Below the pieces are notes generated by a model. The model was given only the letters and a program-made list of their open reading frames with translations. It was not told the DNA's origin and ran no database searches. A DNA stretch of 64,000 nt, from the NCBI GenBank assembly GCA_963995525.1, contig OZ023207.1, positions 34,681,292 through 34,745,291 on the forward strand. The letters are read 5' to 3'. The translations under genes and the position numbers were made by a program. Positions within the stretch are counted from its first letter, which is position 1, and each line of letters starts with the position of its first letter. This stretch comes from Escarpia spicata. Lineage: Eukaryota; Annelida; Polychaeta; Sabellida; Siboglinidae. Below, one piece after another: positions 13,371 through 26,040 of this stretch.

Positions 13371-14483
13371 GAATGATTTTCTCTGAAATTTTAACACAGT
13401 TGTTTCCTCGCCCAACCTCACCTTTTTAGCCCATATGCATGGTTAATTTGATTTTTTTTGCCACCGTAATATATATATATATAACCAAATATAACGATCG
13501 TGCCATGTCTACATGACATGTATGCAACGGCAAAAGTGCATGACAAGTATAAAACTGTATAACCGTGCGTGACACGTACATGCATGTATAAGACACACCT
13601 CTATTAATATATATGAAGCGTGATAATAAATACTGCATACGTAGAGAATAAGTTTTTCCGGACCCATATATTAGCCTTTAGAAGGTATATGTCTTTAATT
13701 ATCTTTGGAAATAAACTTTGGAATTCGTTGAATGTAACTTGTACCAATTTAATGTGTTTGTATAATTGAGCACACCATAACATACAGTTATTAGAAAGTT
13801 ATTGTTCGAGGAAGTAATATCATTGCATTGTATTGTTTCAAGATGTATGTGTGTATGTATTAATGCATATGTACTGTTGTACGTTTGTTCTTTGTTTATA
13901 AATTAACACCAATTATAAAACTGCAACAAGTGTCGAGAGGCGAGTGCGACATTTTATATAACTTGCAGTAATTGTTTAACAAAACGCGCAGCGTTGCGAA
14001 AAACCTTTCACATTTACCTAATAATTGTCATAAGACAGATCCGAATACTTTGGCACACAGACTTCTGCATCTCTCGTTGTATATAGCGCCAACCTGAGGA
14101 TGAACAGTTTTGCTAATGCATAACAATTAGTGTGAATTTCGTCAACAACTGTTTCCTTTCTGCAAAGAATAGTGTAGACAATGAGATGTGAACATGGATG
14201 AACGGGAACTTAATTAGTGAACACACACATATGTGAAATGCTAGAAAGATGAGTCATGTTATAGGACATGAGTGTATAAATCTTGTTATGCAGTGATAGC
14301 TGCGATCACTGACAGTGAATATAAAATAGGAGCTATGTCCAGGGACAACTGTAGTTGACGCAGTGCAAGAACGTTCGACAATAGACATCTAATCTGTACA
14401 CATTTATGGCTTGTGCTATTACGCCATCTACTGGTAAGTCCGTTGGTGCTCGATCAGGAGTCAGCGGGTGCGAGCGTCTGTCT
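13371..14483. other. AT-rich non-coding stretch
   Basis: Contains a short (TA)n run near 13471-13485. No coding signal recognised. Confidence 0.5.
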
Positions 14484-14655
14484 GATCTCGTACAACCATA
14501 CGGGGTTGTATCGTGGACTGATTTCGTACAACCATAGGAATTTGTATCATGGACTGATTTCGGTCAACTGCTAGGAGCTCTATCGTGGAATGATCTCGTT
14601 CAACCACACAAAGCTGCATCGTGGACTGATTTCGAACAACCACACGGAGTCATCG
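14484..14655. repeat. 36-bp minisatellite, about 4.7 units
   Basis: Units begin GATCTCGTACAACCA or GATTTCG..CAACC at 14484, 14520, 14556, 14592 and 14628, exactly 36 bp apart. Because 36 is a multiple of three the minus strand stays open and repeats a VVRNQSTIQ-type peptide. I do not think it is a gene. Confidence 0.93.
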
Positions 14656-14684
14656 GGCGATCACTTTTGCATTGCTACGCTAAA

Positions 14685-15095
14685 ATAAACAAAACACACA
14701 CATTTCGTATTGCAACAGAAACAGCAATTGTTGCTATCAGTTAATTTTTGCTAACGAGCCTTTTTATGATGCTGATTTGTGTTGCAAATGCACGACAACA
14801 AGTTCTTATTATAGTAGGTAGGAGGAGTGAGAACTATTACGATAGGTACCAAAGTTATTTGACAATCACTTCAAGTCACTCCTAAATCCTGCGCCGAATA
14901 AACCCTTACGTATTTGCAAGCTCGAAGACGTGGGTCTTCCAATTATAAAGAGGGCGACAAGAAACCTAACAACTTCCAACACATTATTGATCAGTATGCA
15001 ACAGTTAAATGCGGTTGTGCTGTGAAGTTACCGTGGGATGCGCATACGTTTGTCTGTAAATGCAAGCATACATGTTTCTTTTTTAATAATTACTG
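14685..15095 (+). repeat. Dispersed repeat (copy 2), uninterrupted
   Basis: Continuous relative of the two halves at 9090-9303 and 10057-10250, lacking the LINE insertion. Non-coding. Confidence 0.75.
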
Positions 15096-15191
15096 ACTTT
15101 GCCAGTAACTGTTCATATCGAATAAAGATGTGAGATTTGATTTAGGTTTTCAACATAATTTTCAATAATACATATTCCATCAAATAAAGTC

Positions 15192-15211
15192 TCACTTACT
15201 TACTTACTTAT
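15192..15211 (-). repeat. TAAG-type short tandem repeat tail of the RTE LINE
   Basis: Four to five repeats of ACTT on the plus strand, at the expected 3' end of the element. Confidence 0.75.
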
Positions 15212-15235
15212 TACTGCTCCCGTCACCTGCCTGGG

Positions 15236-18110
15236 TCATAGGGGCGCTGCATTGCTGAATGTTTCACCAGTCAACGCCAGTCTTCGCGGTTGTGTGCTAA
15301 TGTCTGAGTTTCTGCAAAGGTCTTCCCAGTCCACTCTGCAATATTGTCTGACCATCTCTTCCTCTGTCTTCCCTGTCTTCTTTTCCCTGGCACTGTTCCT
15401 TGTAGTATTGTTTTTTGTGAGCCCGCTTGATCGTGTTACATGACCATACCATCTCAGTCTCCTCTTTTTGACTATGGTCAGCAGTAATTTCCCACATTTT
15501 GAGTAATGATTTTTCAGATTTTCTCGTTGGTGATGTGCTCCGTGTAGGAAATACCGAGGATTCTTCGGTAGCATTTCATTTCCAATGCAGCAATTCTTCT
15601 TTGCAGTTCCGCTGTGAGGGTCCATGATTCGCATGCATACAGAAAGATGGAAAGGACCAGTGTACGTACTAGTTTAAATTTAGATTTCAGTGAGATGTTT
15701 TTGTCTCTCCAAACTTGTTTAAATTTCGTCAGTGCTGCTAATGTTTGAGCAGATCTTGCAAGGATTTCGTTTCTGGAACCCTAGTCATTGATGATAGGTG
15801 CGAGGTACTTGAATTGACTTACTGTTTCCAGTTCGTGTCCATTGGCAGTTATTCGGGAACTCATTGCATTTTTGCTGTTTGTCATTAGCTTGGTTTTTTC
15901 TGTACTAATTTCCATTACATATCTGGCTGATGGTTCGTCCAGTCGGTTCACAAGGTTAGCAAGTTCCTCTTCACTTCCGGCCAACCCGTCGATGTCATCA
16001 GCGAACCGCCTCCTTGAAATCAAGGAACACATGGAATAGTTCCTGTTGATGTTGCATGTATTTCTCACCAACAAAACCGAAGATTGAATATTGTTCCGTG
16101 GTGCTTCTTCCACTGCGAAAGCCCGCCTATTCTTCGGCGATGATCTCTTCTACTTCTGGTTTCAAACTGTTCAAGACGACTCTCAGCATCACTTTGCTCG
16201 CATGGCTAATGAGGCTGATGGTTCGGTAGTTTTGACATTGTTGTAGGTTGCCTTTCTTGGGGAGAGTAATTATCAGTGATTGAGTCCATGTTGTTGGCCA
16301 CTCTCCAGTGTGCCAGATTTTGTTGCAGATGTTGGTGAGGATGTTTATCACCGTTTCTCCTCCGTTCATTATCAGTTCTGCTGAGATGTTGTCAAATCCA
16401 GCAGTTTTTCCCTTCTTCAGTGATCTTACAGCTATCTCCACTTCTTCACGTAAAATTGGAAAGTCGTCCTCATTTGATGATTCTTGGCTGGCTGGAACAC
16501 TTGGATCTCCATTGGTCTGGAAGTTGTAAAGATCCGAACAGTATTCTGTCCATCTGTTGATACTGTTGTTTCTTCGATGAGGCATTTCCCTTCTTTGTCT
16601 TGAATTATGTTGACTTTCTCCTGCCTTTGCGTTGCCAATTCTCTCACGACTCGGTATGTTCTTTTGCTGTTGTTTTTGTTGAGACAATCTTCCATTTCCG
16701 TGCACTGTTCTCCAATCCATTTTTCTTTGGCTTTTTTATTCCCTTTCTGATCTTCTTGCTGATCTCACTGTACTTTGCCGCTCCTACTTCCATGTACTTG
16801 TCTTTCTTCAAATCTCTCCTAGTGTCACACATTTTCAGAATTTCTTCTGTGACCCAGGGTTTGGCTTTTCGGCGGTGTTTCATTAGGATGTCATTAGCTG
16901 TTTCTGTCATCACTGCATTAAAGTTTGTAGTTTTCGCTTCTAGATCTTCTTCAACCGTGAGCAGTGGTGGAAACTTCCCTCCAGTTGTTGCTTGAAATGA
17001 TGTCAAGATCGCAGGGTCTTTCAGTTTGTCCAAGTTGAACTTTAGCCTGGTATTCTTGGGTTTGTTGATCTTTTTCAACAATACTTTGAAGTTCATCAAT
17101 ACGAGATCATGGTCACTTTCTACGTCTGCTCCTGGGAAAGTCCTTGATTTGGCCCTGTTGATTCCAGGTCTGAACTTATTTTGTACCAGGATGTAGTCAA
17201 TCTGGTTGTGATTTCTTCCGTTAGGTGCATGCCATGTCCATCTTCGGGATGCTTTATGTTTTCCAAGTGTGTTTGCAAGCAGCATGTTGTTGTAGTTGGC
17301 AAACTCCAGCAGGCGTAGCCCCCTCTCGTTAGTTGTAGCATTACAGAAAGGACCGCATGAATCTTTCCATTCTGCGTGTGCATCGGCTCCCACTTTGGTA
17401 TTCCAGTCTCCTTGAACAATCAGAATGTCCTTTTTGTCTACTCCGTCGACGATGTCCTGGAGTTGATTGTAGAATTCGTCCACTTGCTCATCATCATAAA
17501 CTAATGTTGGGGCATAGACTTGTACCACCGTGATGTTGAAAGGTGTTGCTCTAAGCCGGATGGTTATGAGCCTGCTGGATGTTGGGTGGTACCATAGTAT
17601 CGAGTTCTTTATGTTTTTGTTGACAAGGAATCCTACTCCCTTTACATGTTTGTCATTTTCTCCATTGTAGTAGAATGTATTTCCTTGCTCTGTTTGTATT
17701 TCACCACAACTCTTCCACCTGGTCTCACATAGTCCAAGGAGGTGCCATGTATATCTTTCCATCTCATGTTCAAGTTCTTTCATTTTTTCTATTTGGTTCA
17801 GTGTTCTTACATTCCATGAGGCAATAGTGATGCAGTCCCTCCCACGGATCGTTTTGGATGAGGGTTCATCAGTATCATATTTGTCACGTCCTTCCTGATG
17901 GGAGACGGATGGCGCGATCGTTGGTAACCCGGGCTGCGACCGATCCGGTATCGACGTTGGTGTTTTGTTCATCATGTAGTGTGTCTGGGGCAGATTTTCT
18001 AACCTGGTGGAGCACATCCCTCTCCAGGCGGCTATTTGATCCATAGCTGGAACATGATTTGTGGGGGTCGGGACATGTCCACACACTGGTGGGCCCTGCA
18101 CCCCGCACAT
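15236..18110 (-). pseudogene. RTE endonuclease-reverse transcriptase (damaged)
   Basis: The endonuclease frame (18110-16644, 488 aa) is the best preserved coding sequence in the window. ITIASWNVRTL opens the apurinic-endonuclease-like domain, the catalytic Glu is in LCETRW, Asp/Asn in VQGDWNTKVG, and the terminal His in SDHDLVLMNF. This is the domain type also found in the vertebrate craniofacial-development-2 proteins. A frame shift leads to the RT frame (16720-16127; GFDNISAELI, WTQSLIITLPKKGN, NYRTISLI). After another shift the sequence runs from motif A (FLDFKEA) straight into RFADDIDG. The finger-palm segment between motifs A and C, including motif B, is therefore deleted near 16010. The C-terminal part (15634-15236) has LLTIVKKRRLRWYGHV. 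Confidence 0.9.
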
Positions 18111-18395
18111 ATCGGGTTCAAGCTACTCCGCCAAGGTTTTTCGTGGCTGGACCACTAGATCTCATGCAGGTTTGGCCTGGAGCCGCAAGGTGTCCAGTTA
18201 CCATATGGTGTCGCAAGGAGGCACTACAGTCTTGATTGAGGAGAGGCTATATACCAGAAGGAAAGACTTATGCACTCGGCTTTCTTTTCACCCCAGAAGA
18301 GGCTATCTGGCGGCTGAAGCTGAAAGCGGGAGGTCAGAAGCAAGCTACTAACCACTACACTACGCTACAGCACTAGGCGCATCACCCAACCCTTG

Positions 18396-18989
18396 TGACA
18401 GAGTCACACACCACACAAATTAGTCTCACATATACATGCAAATCGTTATCAAATTACTTGATAAAACCATTTCAGTTGGTTCAGAGATACAACATGTAAA
18501 TATGTGTCGGCAGGAGGTCGCCAAATTTAGTTTTCCACCCGGGTGCTGACAATCCTCATTATGCCACTTGGCTAACATTTGCATTCACATACAAACTGCG
18601 ATAATATGAATATCATTATTAATGTATGTGTACATACAATTATATATTTCTAGGTGATATTGTTACTTTTTGAGATGACATAAAAAGAACATAAATTTAT
18701 GCAGTTGAAAATTCACTTACAACATTTGAAATGTTCAACTGCCAAAATCCATCATGCGAAAATATACATATATATATATATGTATATATACATATACATA
18801 TAAATTATATATATTTAATAATATTATTTGTTTCCACAAATTCAAAGCATTTGTATCAACAAAGAATCAAACATAAATCGATTACATGCATAATAAGTAA
18901 TCATTATTACGTGTACGTTTTATACACGAATTATTAAGCTGTATTATACATATATTTATGTTCTATATATATATATATGTATATGTATG
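18396..18989. other. AT-rich non-coding stretch with (TA)n runs
   Basis: TATA-type simple repeats at about 18764-18815 and 18966-18998. No gene. Confidence 0.6.
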
Positions 18990-21650
18990 TATATGTATAA
19001 TAATTATTTTACAAAAAATATAGGTCAGACCACTGCACAGGGTATTAGAAATAAAGGTAACAACAAAGGCTATATTTGTTATTTAAATACAAATTTAAAT
19101 TCTATATTTGCATTTCAGAGTGTTGATGAAGAAACTGTAAAGAACATTATTCATAATCTTCCCTCAAAAACAGTTGTGGATTTGATGGCATTTCAACAAA
19201 CCTCTGCTCAACAAGGATAAAACTGAGGCGATCATATTTCGGTCGTCAAGTGTACGGTCGCCAACTGACAACTCTGCCATTAGTGTTTGCGGCGCGACAA
19301 TCCCATTAAAGATGGTTGTTCGCAATATTGGCGTGTGCCTTGACAGCCACCTAGACATGTCGGCTCAAGTGTCACATGCTTGCCGTGGCGCGTACTTTCA
19401 CCTGTTTCGCATCGCCAAAATAAGCGCAAGCTTGACGACTATGACGTGTAAGACTCTAATACACTCGCTCGTCACGTCACGACTGGATTATGACAATGCG
19501 GTGCTCTATGGTATCACTGACCGCCAGATGCATCGCCTAGAGACGGTTCAGCGCGCCGCGGTCAGAGTTGTCCTACAGATAAAGCGGAGCGACCGGCAAC
19601 AGAGCGTCACCGGAGGACTTAAATTTCTTCACTGGTTACCGGTGAAATGGCGCATAGAGTACAATATATTGATCCTGGTGTTTAATGTCATACACAGGCA
19701 GAAACCCGCTTATCTTGCGTCACTAATCACCCGCTACGTGTCACGCCGGTCACTTCGATCTGAGGACCGCGCGCTTCTGACTGTGCCGCAACATGATCTG
19801 GTGCGATATGGCCGGCGATCTTTTTCTCGAGCCGGACCATTTCTGTGGAACGCGTTGCCGGAAGAACTGCGGCTGATCACATCAATGGACGTTTTCAAAG
19901 CACGCCTCAAAACGCACTATTTTAAACTCGTATGTGTATGTGTAATATGTTGTTTTAAGGGTATCTATCTTCCTATTCATTGCACAATCTATTTTAATTG
20001 AGTTTTAATTTGGTTTACAACTTGTTGCTCTCTTAGTCTCACTTTTAATAGATATGTAGTCTTTTTTTTCTTATATATATATATATATATATAATTTATA
20101 GCCATAATGTTTATTTTAATGACGCTATTTTAAAATAAGTATCAGACTAAATTTATGTAAGTAAGTCTGATGTGTGTATATTGTTTTATTTTAGCGACTC
20201 TGTACACACTATTGAACAGAGTCGTACTCTGGAGACTAGTGTATAAATAAAGTTAATTATTATTATTATTATTCAAAATCGCTCAAAATAATTTAACCAG
20301 CAAATATAAAATCATTAACACAATAAACCAAGTTTTAAACTGCGGAATGTTCCCCGATAAACTTAAAATTGCAAAAGTTATTCCTATATTTAAGAACGAT
20401 GATCCATCTTTATTTGTAAATTACAGACTAATTTCTCTTCTTCGTATAATTTGGAAAGTACTAGAGAAATTATGTTATTGTTTATTCAATTGTTTTCATA
20501 TTTCAATGATATGAACCTTTTATTTGACAATCAGTATGGTCTTAGAGCTAAATATTCAACGGAATTTGCTGCGCTTGAGGTACTAGATATAATCATAAAC
20601 CAAATGGATAATAATGAAGAACCAGTTAATTTATTTCTAGAATTGTTGCTTTTGGTAGTATTAACCATAACATTTTACTTAACAAATTAACATACTACGG
20701 CCTAAATGGCGTTACATACAAAACACAAAAATATATTGAAATTGAACAAATACATTCAGACATTTTACTTATAACAAACGGCGTCCCGCAAGGTTCAATC
20801 ATTGGACCATTATTATTTATTGTTTACATAAATGAATTCTCACAAGCTAGTCAGTTATTTAATGTTGTCATGTACGCCGATGACACGACATTATATAGCT
20901 GTTTGAAATCTTTTAGCAACAACACACTTAATGAAAGTACATAATATTTAATACATGAAGAACGTTTTAAGGTCAATGGATGGCTAAACATAAACAAATT
21001 ATCATTAAATAAAAACAAATTAAAATACATGATATTTATATGCCTAATAAACATACGCAGACTCTTACGCTTAAAATGGATGTAATATAAATATTGAAAG
21101 AGTAGATCAATTTAACTTTTTAGGATTTACCTCATACACTAATCTAAACTGGAAAAAAAAACACTGTGTAAATCGCAAATAACTGTTCCAAAACAATTGA
21201 CGTATCATATTAAAGATATTAAAACATGTATTACCTTTAGATCTAAAGGTGTTGTTAAATAACACATTAATATTATAACATATTAATTATTGTACCATGG
21301 TTTGGGGATATCAAAGGAACAGACGATAAATAAAAAAGTTTACATTAAATTCATTCATTAAAATTACCTGCTTATTTACTTAGCTGGCAAATTATACCAA
21401 GTGTAAACATGCATAATTATAATATTCGTGAACAAAAATAAAATATACATACTTTTAGAACAAAGCATGCATTTGCAATTAAATGTCTAAAATACAGCCT
21501 ACCACATGCTATAAATGACACCCCCGATACAATCAAAGACAAGATATGCACTTACAGTTTGCGAGGATTCTCATTTTATATCAAAACATCTTTGTTATAC
21601 AAATTTAATGATATATGCACTTTATCATACTGCTACAGATGTCAACAGAA
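18990..21650 (+). pseudogene. Non-LTR retrotransposon remnant (family A, copy 2), split by another LINE
   Basis: The first piece (about 18990-19187) gives FAFQSVDEETVKNII followed by NLPSKT, the block just before the RT finger domain. The reading resumes at 20276 with a frame showing PDKLKIAKVIPI and NYRLISLL, then NQYGLRAKYSTE and ALEVLD, homologous to the copy at 1.0-1.8 kb. Motif A is destroyed by a frameshift, while motif B and a YADD box survive in other frames near 20790 and 20870. Degenerate C-terminal sequence can be followed to about 21650. The intervening 19188-20275 is a separate L2-like LINE. Confidence 0.8.
19188..20275 (+). pseudogene. L2/CR1-like LINE 3' half, nested insertion
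   Basis: The frame through 19312-19941 is intact for about 210 residues: LNKDKTEAIIF, VRNIGVCLDSHLDM (the post-palm block), SLVTSRLDYDNAVLYG, LETVQRAAVRVV, LKFLHWLPVKWRIEY, and FLWNALPEELR. This is the C-terminal connection region of L2/CR1-type LINEs; the palm and endonuclease are absent by 5' truncation. The 3' end runs through AATAAAG into a (TTA)n tail ending near 20273. It is more GC-rich and far better preserved than the host LINE, so it inserted later. Confidence 0.88.
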
Positions 21651-22020
21651 CCAATAAATACATTTGATGCTCGAACAGCACACAACCAAACCTACATTCT
21701 TACGTCAAATGTGCCATCCTAATAAACATTCATGAGACAGATAACTTACACAATGACCATATAAATCATTACGTAAAGAGGGTGGTTCCTACGACAGCGA
21801 CAATTGGTGTTAATAGGAATCACAGTCCCCGATTGAATAAGCTATATGATTACATACTATGGTACATCAATACCATAATAGGTGTACATGGGTGTGTATG
21901 AATTTTCTAAGAGTATATTGAACGTATAATGACATACGTATATATATATATGCCTGTATACTGTACACGTTCAAGCGATGTTCAGTTATGTTATGTTATG
22001 ACGTAATGTTATACTCAGTT
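21651..22020. other. Non-coding stretch
   Basis: Nothing recognised besides a short (TA)n at 21943-21953. Confidence 0.5.
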
Positions 22021-25000
22021 TAGCAAGACACATCTTTTATTGGCCTGGGGGAAATTTATTTGGTATCTGTCTGCCTCCGTCTTAGTATGTGTGTGGTGTT
22101 GTTTTGCCTTATGTTACACATACCAGGTTATAACAGCAGTTCAGTGGGTCGCTATGAAATACACATTATTTATATCAAAACAAAACGGACAGTCTAACAC
22201 GTGCTTCCATACATAACCCTCTTCATAACCAAGGCTACTTATTAATGCCCCTCAAACTACACGTCACACGACCGATTTTGAATTACGCATAGGCAGCATC
22301 TTCTGGACGGAAGCTACAGTTGTGTTGTCGCCTGGCGACTAACTAGTATTTCATTAGGTAATGTTAGCTTTGCAACTCTATACTATATGCTTTAGCCTAT
22401 GATGATGCTTTAACCAGCACACGTGTGTCTGGTCGTGGTTAGCCTTTTACATATTGATTGCTATTGCATGTTTACGGTCGCTATTTATGGGTCTAATTGC
22501 AGGGAATACATCATAATCACTTTTGGGTAATACACCCAGTTGAGGTATATCATTGCCGCCGTTAATTTTGTAGAAGAGAAAGGACGCTAATGATCGTTAA
22601 TTACAGTTTTAATACACACTACTCCTGCCCATTGGATGTCTCGGCAGACCGAATATAATAGTTAAACTGGTGGGTTTCATGTCAGCCATACCCAAACTGT
22701 TTAGAAAATAATTGCAGATATTCGGCATTAAAAAACACGACATATTAATATTTAATTTCATTGTAATTTAATTGTCATTTATTGTATAATTGAAAGTGTT
22801 TTGTAGGCCTTGTCGTTTATTAATGATGCGGAACTTCCTTTCGGTATTGGTCTGCCTCCGCCTTATCAAGTGTATACTCTTGTGTGGTGTAATGTTAAAG
22901 TTGTTGGGCGTACAAGAACCGTCTATTAGGTGCTACCAATGCGGACTTCACCATCGACATGTAGACCGCCTTGGATATGAACAGCGTTAGGCATGGAAGC
23001 ACGTGTCTGTTAGATTAGCTGTTTTTGTAGTAAATAATATGTAAATCAAACCGCCATACTGAACTGCACTTGTACGCCTGACAACTGTAACATTAGGCTA
23101 CACAACACCATACTTACCTGTCAGAAGTGGCCACTCGGTTTGCACAATGTCGTTTTCCGAAACATCATCAAGAATAGCCAAAGGTTTTAATACACAATTC
23201 TCCCGCCGAGTAAACATCTTGAAAGTTTGCAAGCGTTATCAATTAACACAGCTCAACGGAGCAAACAGACAGGAAGTCGACACGTTGCATACCGAGTGGC
23301 CACCTCTGACAAGCAACAATGTCTCCTACAAGGAATGTGTCGTTTAATGGGCCCAATTCAACTATACCATTGCAGCCGTCAACTTACCAGAGCGTCAAAT
23401 ATGTCGGCCGGGTGAACAAAACGAAATAGTGACCCAAAGACGTACAATAAGGCTTGCAACAAGATACTGTATTCAACCAACACTGAATAACGGAGCCAGC
23501 AGACAGGACGACGACACGATGCATACTGAATGTCCACACCTGACTGGCAACAGTGTCTTCTAAAGATAACGGTGTCTCGGTCACCTTGACCTCGATCGCT
23601 CTTAAATGTGTGACGACAAGTTTACTTAGGTTTGTTGTGGTTGTACTTTTTAACGATGTTCATTGTTACAAATCTTGTGGCTCGGGCAGAAACAAAATAC
23701 ATGCTATATTCTGACAGATACCTGATAAAATAAATTCTGATCAATAAATAAATAGCATTTCCGAATTACGCAAATTGTCTTAATTTGAAATACAACGATC
23801 AAAGTAGGGTTGACATTTATGTACACCTGATATAGATTATTTCGTTAGCCATAACAAACTAGAGTGCGCATTGCTAACATGTTTCAAATGTTCTCTTTTT
23901 AATGTGACGTTGGTTGGTAAATTTTTAGAAAGCCGTAAATTTGTGTTTTATGCCAGCCATAATCAAACTGTTCAAATTGCAGAAATTCGGCACTGAAAAA
24001 AAACCATACAAAATGTAAATATTCAACATTTTTCATATATTTAAATAGTGTATGCAGGACACGTCGTTTATTGCTCCAGGGAAAGTTTATTTGGTATCTG
24101 TCTGCATCCGTCTTAGTGTGGTGCTCTGTTATGTTACACTTTCCAAGTGTACAAGAACATTTCAGTGTGTCGCTATGAAATACACATTATAGATAACAAA
24201 AAGAGCTAACCTAACAAATACCCAAACCTAAGTCTACATGATAAGGTCTGTCTGACAATACGTCACGCGGCTGATTGTGAAGTCAGCATAGGCGTGCTGC
24301 CAATGCTAATTTCACAATCAGCCGCAATTCTGGACGGCGGCTACAGCGGTCATGTCACCTGGCCTGAAGATGGCGACTAACTAATATTTAATTAGCAACG
24401 ATTAGCCCCTGTAATATTTTATTAAATGCAGTACCCTATGGAGACAATTTAAATTGTTGTGTCAACGTACTGTTCTTGGTCTGGCCATCGTAAATGTTTA
24501 CACATTCTTTGTTACTGTCGTGGTTACGTGATTACTGGTTGTATTTCCAGTTGACATATATCATTGCCGCCGTCAAATTCCTTGAAGAGAAAGATCGTAA
24601 AGAATTGCTAAATACAGTTTAATACACAATTCTCCCACCGAGTGAACATCTCGAAAGAACGACCCAGAGATATTAGATAACGTCTGCAACGAGATACTGT
24701 CATCAAACAACTCATATCAACGGAGCCAGCAGACACCCTGGCGACACGGTACATGCCGAGCGGCCACTCCTGACTAACAAACACTCTCTTCTAAAAATAA
24801 CGGCACCTAGACTTCGACCACCCTCACATGTGTGACAAAATGCAACGACCGAAATACGTTTAACATGTTGAATTGATGTACACCTGGCACAGATTATTTC
24901 AGACGTAATACCAAACTGGAGTGCGCATTGCTAACATGCTTCAAATGCACTTTTTTAACGTGACGTTGATTTGAAACCTTTCGAAATTGTTAAACTGGTG

Positions 25001-26040
25001 TTTTATTCCAGTCATAAACAAACTGTTGGCGAAATATGTGCATATATACGGCATCGAAACAAACATAATACAAAATGTCATTATTCAACCCTTTTTTATG
25101 ATTCAATAGTTTACGCAAGTGGCATCGTTTATTGAGCCACGATAACTGTTTTTGGTGTATGTCTGCCGCAATATTAGTATGTATTGTGTTGTGTAGCCTA
25201 ATTTTACACTTGTCAGGTTTAAAAGAGCAGTTCAGTGGGTCGCTATGATTTAAATATTGTCGACAACAAAGCACCTGACAGACACGGACTATTATAAATA
25301 TAACAGTGTCTCAGACTCATTGATCTCGACCACCTCAAATGTATGACGACTAGTTTGCTTGGGGGCGGTGATTGGTTCTGGTGACAAAGTTCAGTTCTAC
25401 AAGTCTTGTGGCTCGGACAGAAACACAATAAATGTCATATTCTGTAAGATTTCATATCAAGTGGGTTGTGCTAAATAAATTGTTACTTTGATTTGAAATG
25501 CAACGACTAATGTTGGGTGAGTCATGTTTATTTGATAGTATACCTGACCCAGTTTAAATCAGAAGCCATAAGAAAAACTAAAAAGCACACAACTAAAATG
25601 CGTAAAAATGCTCTATTCTACTTATAGTAATTTGTAATTTCGAAATAGTTAAATTGATGTTTTATACAGGCCATAACCAATTTGTTGACGAAATAATTGC
25701 AGATATTCGGAACTTAAATTTTGTTTATAACAAATTGTCAATATAGATTTTTTTTTTTTAACTCAATAATTTTTGCTGGACACATTGTTTATTGATCAAG
25801 GTGAATTTGTTTGGTAGGTATGCCGACGTCTTAGTATGTTTTGTGTTGTTTAACCTAACTTTACACTTCCCTTGAGGTGTACAAGAGCAATTCAATGGGT
25901 CGCAATGATTTACTCATTGTCGAAAACATAAAAAAACATATATGCAAAAATAACACGTGTTTTCGTACATAACCCTGTGCATAGCCAAGTCTAGATGTGA
26001 AGGCCCGTCTGGCAACACGTCACGCAGTTGACGATTAACA
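22020..26040. repeat. Degenerate higher-order repeat, units about 0.7-1.3 kb
   Basis: Several blocks recur in the same order. Block X (GTTAAACTGGTG..TTTTAT..CCA..CA.AC) lies near 22661, 23935, 24988 and 25648. Block Y (CGTTTATTG..TTGGTATCTGTCTGC..TTAGT..GTGTTG) follows each X by about 115-135 bp, at 22795, 24050, 25110 and 25770, with an extra copy at 22030. A block with GTCACGC and GGCGACTAACTA follows at 22.3 and 24.3 kb. Another with TTAATACACAATTCTCCC and CAACGGAGC.AACAGACA lies at 23.2 and 24.6 kb. There is no coding potential. It looks like ancient tandem duplication of one complex unit. Confidence 0.75.
24267..24325. repeat. 15-bp perfect inverted repeat with 29-bp loop
   Basis: Arms 24267-24281 and 24311-24325 (GCGGCTGATTGTGAA and its complement) inside one unit of the higher-order repeat. 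Confidence 0.93.

Larger units (their letters stand above)
15190..18395 (-). mobile_element. RTE-type LINE, near full length
   Basis: A minus-strand element with a 5' leader (about 18395-18110), an endonuclease-reverse transcriptase ORF and a short-repeat 3' tail (15192-15211, TAAG repeats on the element strand), as RTE LINEs have. The leader is shared with the fragment at 60.9-61.1 kb. Near 18310-18385 the element strand resembles a tRNA head (GTAGCGTAGTGTAGTGGTTA), so the leader may be a polymerase III-type or SINE-like fusion, or a neighbouring SINE. Confidence 0.85.

Noticed and set aside
16600..16995. Plus-strand hydrophobic ORF
   Set aside because: It is the antisense of the RTE endonuclease-RT frame.
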